Of a DNA stretch of 64,000 nt, positions 1 to 11,374 are shown piece after piece. Position numbers and translations under genes: made by a program. The notes under the pieces are model-generated. The model did no database searches. It saw only the letters and a list, made by a program, of their open reading frames with translations, and was not told the origin of the DNA. The stretch spans positions 2,418,001 through 2,482,000 of the forward strand of contig CM055611.1 in the NCBI GenBank assembly GCA_029379385.1. The letters are read 5' to 3'. Positions within the stretch are counted from its first letter, which is position 1. Each line of letters opens with the position of its first letter. The DNA comes from Quillaja saponaria. Its lineage: Eukaryota; Streptophyta; Magnoliopsida; Fabales; Quillajaceae.

Positions 1-412
1 TTTTTCCCTATATCATAAAGTAGTACACATAAAAATATAACAAATTACTTCATAAGTATTCATTATTATAAATTGATACACATAAAAATATAACATTTTT
101 TTTTTCCTTACCAATTTTCGATTGTCTTTTATTTTCTTTAGAAAATTCGCACAAACTGTTTATTTTTTTTTAAAAAATTTTCGGACATCATAAAATAGTA
201 CACATAAAGATATAGCAAATTACTTCATAAATATTCATTATTATAAAATGGTACAAAAAAATATAATTTTTTTTCCTTATCAATTTTTGATTGTCTTTTA
301 TTTTCTTTAGAAAATCCATATAACAATTTATTTTTTAAGTTTTTTTTCCTACATCATAAAACATTACACATGAAATATAACAAATTACTTTATAAATATT
401 CATCATCATATG
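1..412. repeat. AT-rich imperfect tandem repeat, period about 170 bp
   Basis: A block beginning with a catcataaa-like motif, then a tacacat-aaatataac stretch, an attcattattat stretch and a T-rich stretch, starts near 10, again near 185 and again near 351, where the third copy is partial. The copies differ by point changes and small indels. No coding potential is visible. Confidence 0.7.
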
Positions 413-1551
413 AAACACAGGACCAAAAGTTAGAGCCTAATTGAAGATGTGTAGGGTCTCATCTAAATAGGATGATTTTTTTTATTATCTTATATCATGT
501 GTCATTTTTTATAATAAAAGCTCTCAACTTCTTAGAAGTAACATAAAGTTTAAATTTATTATTGTATAAAATATGCAAGTCTTTGTACTTGATCAAGAAC
601 TCCACCAACAGCTTCTCTTAGCAGAGAAATATGTTTCTCTTGATAAAGAATAATTAATAAAGTGTGATTTTCAAGGGACTAATTAACGGGTTTACCGATA
701 GATATGGTAAATCCTTATTCGAATACTACAAAAGGGTATTTTCGACATGATTTTCAAGAGGCTCAATTGGTTGGTTTCTGACATTCAATGGATGCAGTGT
801 GACCTTTGTCAAACTCAAAATTGTACGTATTGGAAGTTGATTCCAGCCAGCTCAATAGAGTTTTAGTCCAGCAAAGCGTAATATATCATATCTATTGGTA
901 TTAATGACGTGTAAAGTTCGATCCCGCGTGCGTTGCTGCGCAGAGGTCCAACTAGCTAAATAAAATGTCAGACAATGTGTTATAATTCCTGTGTAAAATT
1001 TAGTAATATATTTACTAGAAATTTGAAAAGTAATAATATACTTTATAAATGAAAATTTATATATTTTATTTATAAATAGAATATTTATATATTTACATAT
1101 TACTAAAACTAAATAATCACAATATCACAGTTTTAACAAGAATTTTAAGACCCAGATTGACTGGTCAGTCAGATATTCACTTAGATGCCATTCCAGAATA
1201 AAACTCAAAATAGCAATTGCATCGTCTAGACTCGAATTGACCTAGATGACTAGGTAAAGGACTGATAATGAGCCGAGCTCGCGAGCTTACGAGTCGAGTT
1301 TTAAAAGATTGAGCTCAACTTATTTTATCAAATGAGCTCAAGATTGGTCCATTCAGTTAGGGTCAACCCGACTGTTAAAACGGTGAAATAAGACCCTTAC
1401 ACTTTTTCAAAGTCACCTTCCAGACCGAGTTTTGAAACACTAGTTTTAACTTTTAAATTTTATTTTATTTAAAAAAAAATTAATTAAGAAGGATTTGAAA
1501 GTAAAACTTAAAGTACTAAGAATAAAATAAAATAATTTAAAGATATAATAC

Positions 1552-1554
<3 letters not shown>

Positions 1555-1587
<33 letters not shown>
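1555..1587. repeat. (TA)n microsatellite
   Basis: About 16 uninterrupted TA dinucleotides in AT-rich DNA. Confidence 0.95.
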
Positions 1588-1588
<1 letters not shown>

Positions 1589-1709
1589 TATTTGTTAAAT
1601 ACCTACTAATATTCAGATAAAATAATTTAAATAAATAATTGTAAATGTATTCGGGCCGAACCAAGAATTTTTAGGTAGTCCGGGCACACCTCATTGTAAA
1701 ATTTTAATT

Positions 1710-1712
<3 letters not shown>

Positions 1713-1748
<36 letters not shown>
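1713..1748. repeat. (AT)n microsatellite
   Basis: About 18 uninterrupted AT dinucleotides, 125 bp from the previous array. Confidence 0.95.
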
Positions 1749-1753
<5 letters not shown>

Positions 1754-2718
1754 TTTTTTTGTAAAATGAAAAAATCTATATCATCTTTATATTTTATATA
1801 AAAATATTTATTTTAATTTTAAAAATAAAAAGTAATATTAAAAAGATAAAACTAATAAAAAGTCAATTAAACACTTTCATTGCTCTCTTTGATCCCAATG
1901 TTCATAGTTATGGTTTTTCAAGTTTCTATCAAAAGTCAGCTTTAACTCATTATAGAATTTAGTTTGATATGTGCTCGAATTTAACTTAATATTTATAATC
2001 AAAATTGGAATCATTTAAGTATTTATGGTATTCATCAACATGAAAGTGTGAGTTCAAATAATGAAATAAGAACAAATAATTTATACTTTTCATAACAAAG
2101 GCGAGAATCTAAAATTAAAATAAAATCAAACAATTTATGCCTTTTTACTCATGGATGTAGAAATTCAAATAAAAAAAATTAAGAAAAATATTGGTGAAAA
2201 TTGGAACCAAAAATAAATATAAACATTTCACTAGCATTAATTAAGGTGCAAACATGATAACATGCATATAATGAAATACAATTGATAATAACATATTTTT
2301 TACTTAAAGAAAAAAAAAATACAATTAGATTTATTCTCAAAAAATTGTCAAATTTATATAGGCCTTATTATTAATTTTTTTTTGGGGAGGAAGAAGGGAA
2401 AGACAAAGAAAAAAGAAAACAAACAAAAACAAACAAAAAACTCAGGCCCATGAAGGGCTAAGTTATGCCTTTGTAAACTAAGCGAGGTACTGCTAATTCG
2501 TCATGATCCTCTTCAAAGATGCTGCTGAATATCAACAAGATGGTCCTGATAGAGGAAGAAAAATAATTATGTGAAGCAAGAGCTCCCCTTTTTGCCAACA
2601 AGCGGCACAATGGTTTCCTTCACGATAAATGTGTTAAATTGAACAAATCCAGTTTCTTTTCATAATCCTTCTACAATCTGATAAGAGTTTAATAAATCTT
2701 AATATCATTGATTCCTAG

Positions 2719-4263
2719 TGTTGTTTTGAGTATGATTTTGTGCTAATAAACTTATAAATATTCATTTTATGATTCCAGGTGTTAAATCTGATTAAGGAAC
2801 ATTAATTAGATAAATAGAGCATAATTAGCACAAGAGGAGTCAGAAGGATATTGTCCTTGTCTAAATTGAACTAGGAGTCAATGAAGTGCGCCGCAATGTG
2901 GATAACATGGCCGTTGTAGCGCCTAAGAAGAAGAAAATAGGCCCAAGTTGGAAAGCACATTGCCACATTGTCCTATTTAAAGAGCTGTGGCGCCATATTT
3001 CATGAATTTTATACTATCATGTTAGTGAGCACTGTGTCGTAGCATTGAAAATGTGAAGTCGCGGAAGCCTTATTTTCTAGTTATTAAGGTTGGAATTCAG
3101 TGGGCATTGAGCTGTAGTGCCAAAAGGATGGAAGCTGAGACACTAGATAGGAAGACGACTTCGTTAGAAGATAGAGAGCAAGACGTTGTAGAGCCAATAA
3201 AGTATGTGCCATAGCGCCATTCTGTACTTGTCTAAATTTCCTTAATCAGATTAGGTATGAGGATGACAGGCACATCTTGAATTTAGATCTATTTTGAGGG
3301 CAAGTTAGGAATCCTAATCCAAGAGTTTAGTACCTAAGATCTCCAATCTAATAAGGACTTTAAATTAGATTAGAATTGCAAAGTTTTTTCTCTTTTAATT
3401 GAGCCTATAAATGTATTAGCTTAGGAGTGTTTTAGATATCAATTTTTCTAGAGTCAGTAAACATTTTTAGAGTTTCTTTATTGTTTTTGCATTTATGAAT
3501 TGCTAAACTTTCTTTTTTGATAAGAGGAGTATTGAAAGCCGTAGAATTGCATTGTAAGATCTGATTTGCTTCTTTATTTTAATTTAATTATTTAATTCAA
3601 GTATCTTGTGTTCTTCTATTATAATTGTCATGGTTGTAGTTTTATTGATTAGGTGTGTAACTAATTAATTAGACTATATTTCCTATTGCTAGTTAGAATT
3701 ATCAAATCTTTAATTGCTTTATGATTCTAACATATGTAGTAAATAGCATAATTGCTATGAAGAACATAAACTAAGTTAAATAAACCAAGCTTGTAGTGTT
3801 TATTGCTTAGCTTCAACTATCTTCCTATCTCTTAGAGTTGTTGTTAAATTAAATCTTAAGAGCTTATTTAGGGTATTTAATAGCAAGAGATTAATCAAAA
3901 GCGTCTATTTTGATTAACAACGAAATAAGGAAAGAATCAGAATATCAGAGCTTGTTGATATTCTAGGCCGAAGCATTTGAATGAATGATTGAATAACTGT
4001 GATCAATGATCAGCAGTCAAATCCCCACAATAAATAACTCCTTGTTTATCAGAAGCTTTCTCTATTACTTGTCAGTTATTAATTTTACTTTCAGTTTTAC
4101 ATTCAAACTCAAAACATAAAACCCCCTTTATTTTATTGTCATTAGAATTTATATTTTGCACAAATTAGTTAAATTCAACTATTCATGGGATCAACCTTTA
4201 CTTACCTTAACTATAAAGCTAGGTTAAAGTGGAGAATTTAATAGATTCTTTCGACACGCATCA
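2719..4263 (+). mobile_element. Probable 5' LTR of an Athila-like gypsy retrotransposon
   Basis: The right end is set by the tRNA-Asp-type primer binding site that follows a few bases later; the sequence ends in tca just before it. The left end is inferred from a TG start (tgttgttttgagtatg) about 1.5 kb upstream, which gives an LTR length usual for Athila. The region has no ORF. No matching 3' LTR is in the window because the right part of the element has been replaced by copia sequence. The left boundary is the less certain one. Confidence 0.6.
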
Positions 4264-4269
4264 AAATTT

Positions 4270-4287
4270 TGGCACCGTTATCGGGGA
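4270..4287 (+). other. Primer binding site, tRNA-Asp type
   Basis: The motif tggcaccgttatcgggga lies directly after the LTR. It differs by two bases from the site complementary to the tRNA-Asp 3' end that is typical of Athila/Tat gypsy elements. It fixes the element on the + strand. Confidence 0.8.
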
Positions 4288-4365
4288 AGTTGATATTTTA
4301 ATTGATTTGTCAATTTAATATAAGTTCTTTTTTTGTTTTGTCTCTTCTTTTATTTTACAGTTTTG

Positions 4366-5832
4366 TATGACAAGCGAAGATTCTGCTTTTAGACTCTAAC
4401 AAATAAGAAAGTTCATTGAAGCTGACTAACGAACAGGTTTTGTCATCCAATTCATTAGAATCTAAAAGCATGGCTAATAATGCACACCAAATCTTGAAGG
4501 AGTTGGCGGCTACTGATCTAAACCAACTACTTTGCATTAAATATCCTACTTTAGAATGTTGCTTTTGAATTCTAATCCATCTTTTGCCAACTTTCTGTGG
4601 TCTTGTAGGTTAAGATCTTCACAAACACTTAAAGGAGTTTCATGTGGTTTGCTTAAGCATGAAACCTATTGGGATTTCCAAAGACCAAATTAGACCTTTT
4701 CCATTCTCTTTGGCAGACATAACTAAGGATTGGCTCTACTGCTTAATATTGGGGTCTATAAACATATGGATTGCAATGAAAAAGTTATTTTTGGATAAGT
4801 ATTTCCCTGCTTCGCGAGCTGCCAACATTAGAAAGAAAATATGTGGAATTAGGCAATACAAGGGAGAATTATTGTATGAGTATTATGAGTGTTTTAAGAA
4901 GTTATGTGCAAGTTGCCCGTATCATCAAATTAATGATCAGCTGTTGGTTCAACACTTTTATGAAGGACACCTCCTAACATAGAGGAGCATGATTAATGCT
5001 GGCAAATGAAGGAGCATTGGTGGACAAGAAACCGGAGGCTACAAAAGCTTAATGTCCAATATGGCTGCAAATTCTCAACAATTTAGCACCTGACATGAGC
5101 CTCCGCCACAAAAAGTTCATGAGGTAAGTACATCTTTGGAATAACAAATTACTAATCTAACCTTTCTTGTGCTTCAAATAGCTATAAGGGAACTTGCAAC
5201 AAGCTAAGTCTTGTGGAATTTGTTTAGTTGTTGGACATCCAACTGACATGTGCCCTACACTTCAAAAAGAACCTGTGGAGCAAGTCAATGCCATGGGTGG
5301 ATTTCTGGGACAACCATAACCCAAATATGATCCATACTCAAATACCTACAATCCTAGGATTAGAGAAATCATTCAAACCTTAGCTATGAAAATCCAGTTA
5401 TTCATAATGCACCTCTAAATCAACAACTGGGATTTTATCAAGCTTCAACCACCTTTCCAAGCTAGATAACAAGCCCCTCAAAACCAAGGTATGTCTCTTG
5501 AGGATATGGTTAAGTCTTTGGCTACTAACACTTTACAAGTCCAATAGGAAACTAGGACAATAATTGAGAATTTGGAGACACAAGTGAGCCAATTGGCCAA
5601 TACTGTGGACAGAATGGAAACACAAGGATCTAGGAAACTTCCATTTCAGACTGTGATTAATCCAAGAGAGAATGCAAATGTCATGACTTTGAGGAGTGGG
5701 AAACAACTTGAGGAAGCACCAAAAATAACAAAAGAAAAAAAGAAATCAGCTGTTGAGAAAGATGAAGTCACTAATCACATTGAAAGTGTTTTGGCACCTA
5801 AGGTAATTTCTAAAGGTTCCTATTTCTACTAA
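4366..5832 (+). pseudogene. Degraded gag of an Athila-like gypsy element
   Basis: Capsid-like sequence in several frames. After an ATG at 4366 (MTSEDSAF), frames broken by stops lead to the fragment at 4644-4982. That fragment holds the retrotransposon gag core, recognisable from KDWLYCL, FLDKYFPASRAANIRKKICGIRQ and SCPYHQINDQLL. A further piece at 5572-5832 (METQVSQLANTVDRMETQG, then MTLRSGKQLEEAPK) matches the gag-to-protease linker common in this lineage. Frameshifts and in-frame stops throughout make it non-functional. Confidence 0.8.
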
Positions 5833-6056
5833 TGCTTATTCTTTATCTTTTCCTAGTAGATTTGCAAAGTCCTAGGAAGGAGGAACTTGAGTAAGAAATT
5901 CTGGATACCTTCCATAATGTACAAGTAAACATACATCTCTTGGATGCTATTAAACAAGCACCACAGCTACGCAAAATTTCTCAAGGGGTTGTGCACCACA
6001 AAATGAAAATTAAAGGGTGATGAGCTAGTAAAGTAGAAGATAATGTATTTGCTATT

Positions 6057-6407
6057 TTGCAAAGAAAGCTTCCTCAAAAATGTAAAGATCTAGGAAGCTT
6101 TACCATACCATACACAATCGGAAACACCAGGTTTGAAAAAGCTATGCTTGATTTAGGAGCATCTGTTAATGTCATGTTTTATTCCATTTGTGCTTCTTTA
6201 AATCTTAGTTCATTTAAGAAAACTGGTGTAGTCATTCAACTTGCTAATCAATCTAACTCTTATCCAAAGGGTGTTTTAGAGGATATTTTGATGCAGGTAA
6301 ATGAATTAGTTTTGCAAGCTGATTTTTATGTTCTTGATACGGAAGATGATTCATCACCTACTTCAACACTGCTACTCTTGGGATGGCCATTCATTAAAAC
6401 GGCTTGA
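6057..6407 (+). pseudogene. Gypsy aspartic protease remnant
   Basis: One open frame of 116 codons. It contains the retropepsin-like core around FEKAMLDLGASVNVM; the D-L-G replaces the D-T/S-G seen in active retroviral-type proteases and is common in Athila-type elements. The context QRKLPQKCKDLGSFTIPYTIG and the downstream LLLLGWPF segment are typical of plant gypsy polyproteins. It lies between gag and RT. The frames before and after it are interrupted. Confidence 0.8.
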
Positions 6408-6849
6408 ACTAACATTGATGGGTATAACAGAATTCTAACCATCAAATTTGATGGTGAATTTATACACTTCAATATTTTTGAAGCAATGAGGTATCCAAGT
6501 GATTTGAATTCTTGTTTTTTATTGATATACTTGACTCTTTAGTACAACAACACCTTGAAGCTAACTAGTGAAGATGCATTAGAAATTGTATTGAGTAAGA
6601 GCCTTGAGAAGGAAGATCCTAAAAGGCCAAGAAGTGATATGCAAGTTAGTGACAGCATTGAGGAAGTCGTGGCATCTCTATAATCATTACCAAGTGTTTC
6701 AAATAGGTATAAGGTTTCTTATATTTCATTGCCTTTATCTAACGAGAAACTTTTACCTTTTGTGTTATAGGCCCCTAGCTTGGAGCTTAAACCTCTTTCT
6801 GAGCACCTTAAATATGTGTATCTAAGCAAGGATAACATATTGCCTATAA

Positions 6850-8146
6850 TCATTACACAGGAACCTCACAACATTGCGAGAGGAGAAACTAGTTCTTGTG
6901 CTAATAGATTATAAAACAGGAATAGGTTGGACAATAGCTAACATAAAAAGGATTAGTCCATCCATACGCATGCATAGAATTTTGCTTGAGGATGAAGCCA
7001 AACCAACAAGGGAAACGCAACTCCAATTAAACCATCATGTGATAGAGGTTGTGAAAAAAAGAGATCTTGAAATTACTAGATGTTGGGGTGATCTACTTTA
7101 TTTTGGACAACAAGTAGGTGAGCCCAGTTCAAGATGTTCTAAAACAATGGCACTATTGTGGTCAAGAATGAAGTGAATGAGCTAGTACCAACTAGTGTCC
7201 AAACTGGGTGGCAGGTTTACTTTGATTATCCAAAGCTTAACTTCACTACAAGAAAACATCACTTTCCTTTGCCATTTATTGATCAGATGTTAGAAAGGTT
7301 AGCTGGTTATTCTCATTACTATTTTCTTGATGGCTATTTAGGTTATAATCAAATTATTACACCGGAAGGACCAAGAGAAGACCACATTCACTTGCCCTTT
7401 TAGAATATTTGCATATCGGCGCATGCCATTTAGCCTTTGCAACGCTCTTGCTACCTTTCAACAGTGTATGGTTAGTATATTTTTAGATTATGTTGAGAAT
7501 ATCATAGAAGTTTTTCAGATGATTTCAGTATTTATGATAACTCTTTTGATAAATGTTTAAATAACCTTACGCTTGTTCTTAAACATTGCATGGAAACTAA
7601 TCTAGTCCTTAATTAGGAGAAATGTCATTTTATGGTAGATTATGGGATAGTCTTAGGACATATCATATCTTCTAAGGGAATAGAAGTTGATAAATCTAAG
7701 ATAAACCTTGTATGTTCCTTACCACCCCTACATGTGTGAGGGAGGTTTGTTCTTTTCCTTGGACATGTAAGGTTTTTATCGAAGATTCATCAAAGACTTT
7801 TCAAAGATTGCACTACTCTTATGCAAATTACTACAAAAGGAAGTGACATTCGAGTTCAATGAAGAATGCAAGAAAGCATTTGAAAAGCTTAAGGAGCTCT
7901 TAGCCACATCTCCTATTATTCAACCACCTGATTAGAGCCTTCCATTTGAACTAATGTACAATGCAAGTGACTATGTTGTGGGAGCTGTTTAGGGGCAAGA
8001 GAATTGGCAAGCTTCCATATGTCATCTATTATGCTTCAAGAACCTTGAATGAAGCTCAGCTTAACTACTCTACAACTGAAAAAAGAGCTATTAGCGGTTA
8101 TTTTGCTTTGGACAAGTTTCATTCTTATTTAATTGGTACTAAAGTA
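6850..8146 (+). pseudogene. Gypsy reverse transcriptase / RNase H remnant
   Basis: Broken frames carry typical gypsy RT blocks. At 7158-7403 there is a KLN-TRK-HFPLPFIDQMLERLAG segment and a FLDGYLGYNQI segment. Near 7420 a RRMPF-like segment follows. Around 7510-7530 the catalytic MDD region survives only out of frame, as SDDFS. At 7990-8146 the RNase H start reads [20 protein letters not shown] and [13 protein letters not shown]. The gypsy similarity stops there and copia-type protein continues in the same frame. Many stops and frameshifts show it is dead. Confidence 0.85.
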
Positions 8147-9520
8147 ACCGATGGATCAATTGAAAGGTACAAAGCTCGACTGGTAACTCAAGGATTCACT
8201 CAACAATATGGACTAGACTATGATGAAACATTTAGTTCAGTAGCGAAACTCATTACCATGCAAGTCTTACTTGCATTTGCAGCTAACAAAGACTAGAACT
8301 TATGCCAGATGGATATGAAGAATGTATTTCTGCATGCGGGTTGGATCAAGAGATTTACATGATTTAACCAATGGGTTTTAAGAGTAGAGATGATCCTGAA
8401 TATGTGTACAAGCTGCGGAAAGGCGCTCTATGGATTAAAATAAGGACCAAAGCTTGGTATGGTAAAATTGCTAAATTTCTGACTCAAAGTGGTTATTCGG
8501 TGACACCTGTGGATTCTAGTTTGTTTGTCAAAGTCAATGAAGGGAAGCTAGCTATTGTGCTAGTGTACATGGTTGATTTAATCATAATAGGTGATTATAA
8601 AGAAGTTCTTCGAACAAAGGAGAACTTATCAATTTGTTTTTAGAGGACTTGGACTAGCTCAAGCACTTTCTTAGTTTAGAGGTAGATCGTACTCAAGTAG
8701 GAATATTTCTCCATAAGTAAAAATATTCCAAAGATTTGTTGAAGAAGTTTGGAATGATTGGATGCAAGCCAATTTCAACACCAATAGAACCAAATGCCAA
8801 GATGTGTGCATATGAAGAAAAGGACTTGGAAGATGCAATGATGAATTGACAATTAGTAGGTAGTCCAATCTATTTAACTTTGATTTGACCTGATATCTCT
8901 TATGCAATAGCGTGATGAGTCGGTACATGCAAAATCCAAAGAAACCTCATATGAACATTGTTTGGCGAATGCCTTATATTTAAGAAGTACAATTGATTAT
9001 GGTATTTTATACAAGAAAGGTGGAGATTGCAAGATTGTTGTTTACTGTGATGCCAACCATGTAGGAGACCATGATACTCGTCGCTCAACTACCGGGTTTG
9101 TTTTTAAACTTGGGTTGGGAGCAATTTCTTGGTGCAGCAAAAAGCACCCCACTGTGTATTTGTCAACAACGGAAGCAGAGTATTGAGCAGCAACAATGGC
9201 AGCTCAAGAAAGCACTTGGCTTAGTTGCTGAAGGATCTATGTCAATCAATTGACTATGCAATTCCCTTGTATTATGACAACCAGTCGACAATACGTTTGG
9301 CAGAGAACCCAGTTTTTTCATGGAAGAACTAAACATGTGGAAGTGCATTATCATTTGATTAGGAAAAAAGTTTTGCAAGAAGAGATTGGGTTGAAGCAGA
9401 ATAAGACGGAGGACCAGTATTGCAGATTTATTCACAAAAGGCTTGAGCATCACTAAATTTGAAAATTTTAGTCGTCTGCTGAGCATGGTTGGAAGAACGA
9501 GAGCTGGTGTTGAGGGGGAA
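8147..9520 (+). pseudogene. Copia reverse transcriptase / RNase H remnant
   Basis: From about 8147 the protein is Ty1/copia type: [20 protein letters not shown], then [12 protein letters not shown], up to a stop at 8294. Further pieces follow. At 8371-8643 there is [12 protein letters not shown] and the region that should hold the YVDD box, which here reads [10 protein letters not shown] (YMVD, altered). At 8962-9186 RNase H reads [20 protein letters not shown] and [11 protein letters not shown]. The end (9300-9480) matches the copia C-terminal region. No copia gag, protease, integrase or 5' LTR is present. A purine-rich tract at 9511-9520 precedes the LTR. Confidence 0.85.
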
Positions 9521-9853
9521 TGCTAAGAATTACAACACCAGCCCACGTTTCTAGAAGGATGATTTGAAGGTCGTTTGCAATTTTTTATTTTGAATTGTTA
9601 ACATTAAGTTAGTGGGTTTAGTGCTATTACCAAGTCTAGCCTTGAATTGTTCAAATGTTTGTTTTACTGAGTATGTTTTTATGTTTCTTAGTGGTTAGCT
9701 GAGTCCCGTTAGTAGCGTTAGTGGAGTTAGTGGGAGAACGTGAACTTCTCTTGTAAGCCTATAAAAGGCGAATTAGTTGGATCAAATAACACATCCTAGG
9801 AATCTCTGTGTCTCCTATTCAGCAGCATCCTTTGTCCCCAGCCTTTGTACCCA
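9521..9853 (+). mobile_element. Probable 3' LTR of the copia fragment
   Basis: Starts with TG directly after the polypurine tract gagggggaa and contains a TATA-like stretch (cctataaaagg, near 9767). The right end is placed at a CA about 333 bp on, just before homology to duplication copy B begins at about 9860. The right end is inferred, since no second LTR is present for comparison. Confidence 0.55.
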
Positions 9854-9859
9854 AAAAGA

Positions 9860-11342
9860 AGATAGATATTTATAATAGATTAATCATTCTTCTTTGACAT
9901 AGATATTAGTAGAATGCTCTTAAAATTTAATTAGCACATATAGTGGGTCCGATTTCTATTATCTCTGGATACTAACTGGGAGTAATTTACAGGACTAATA
10001 CAAGATGACAATCAGAAGATTGCAACTCGAGAATTTCACCTTCTTGCTGCAACCTGTTAGAAAGGCAGAGGTCAAAGTCTGCTTCTTGATAAAGTCACCA
10101 GATACCTGCAAAAGAGGAAAATTGATAGCAATTCCTTTTAGGGGCCTCAAAAAGGTACATCTTAGTTGCGTAGTGATCATTGTCTTGAAGCTGTGGTTGA
10201 GTAAATTAGCAATTTCTGGATCACTTTGTTAGCTGTCATATTTTCTCACGATGTTTAGTAGGTTGATAGAAAATGATTCCTTAGTGCGTAGTTTGTATTT
10301 GATTTTGTTGTATCTTATTGTTTTCCGTTGCTGAATCCATGTTGTCATTTATATTCAAATGATTCCAAAGACAAAAATGGGGAAGAAGGAAAGTAAAATA
10401 TATTTAACTTACAGCATCTTGAACTAAACTCACTTGGTTCCATGACATTAAATGAAGATGACATATTTACGATCTTAGTTCATTAGATCTCATAAGGCAG
10501 ATGCAACTCTAGCCAAACACATATCAGAGATGAAGGATGCAATTATAAAACTTTGGCAGATGAAATAGGGCTTGGATCCCAAGCCAGACCCAGATCTGCT
10601 TTATATGACACGATATTTCTTTTACCCACTGTCATGGAGATACACATTGTGACCTGCAGTTCTCCAGAGGTTGGCAGAGAAAAGTATGTTCTATTAGAAT
10701 TCGATGCAGTTCCACTTAACAGTATCATATTTTGTTGAAAATGTTGGATCTGCTAATTTTTCGCTTTTGTATAAACATGCATATGTTGCTTCTGCAATTA
10801 AGTCTATGTATATCTCTGTGTGTGCGTGAGCGTGGTACCAACCATTCCCAAGTGTAACTTGTACTGCAATAAGATGTGCTTTGAATAGTCATAAAATAAA
10901 TCAGATCCTCTTTTCCTAGAAACACCCCACTATGCTTGGTAGTAATTGACCTCATATTGTACTAGAAGATCCTCTTGAGATTTGATGGGTTTCCCAGTGA
11001 CGAATAACAAGAGTTAGTTCCACATCGAAAAAAAAGAAGATAAGTAAATGACATATATATGGTAGTTGACTCTAAACGTATAGGTTTAAGCTTTTGGATT
11101 CAAGATTGTTCACCATCATGCATATTAGAGCGGTCGGATACGGTCTTTTTTCAACCGAGCCGACGATTTCGGTTACCAAAAAACACTGACCGACTGAAAA
11201 ACCGATACTTTCGGTTGTCAAAAATTTTCAACCGTTTACATTTCAGTCGGTCAGTCGGCTAATCGGTTGTCCGAAATGTAAACAAAGCCAAATTAGCTAA
11301 ATCAAAAAAATGCAAAGGGAGGACATGCAGAGGGCAGATCTT

Positions 11343-11374
<32 letters not shown>

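Larger units (their letters stand above)
413..2718. other. AT-rich non-coding stretch
   Basis: I see no gene here. Landmarks are two TA microsatellites, a GAGCTC-rich patch near 1270-1340, and a short purine-rich patch near 2385-2440. The longest open frame (1446-1664, - strand) is low-complexity, encoded partly by the TA repeat, and is not a credible gene. Confidence 0.6.

Noticed and set aside
890..930. gttcgatcccgcg, like a tRNA B box
   Set aside because: No matching box A, no cloverleaf and no tail, so it is not called a tRNA or SINE.
1446..1664. 72-codon frame with an IYIYIYIY run
   Set aside because: It is produced by a TA microsatellite.
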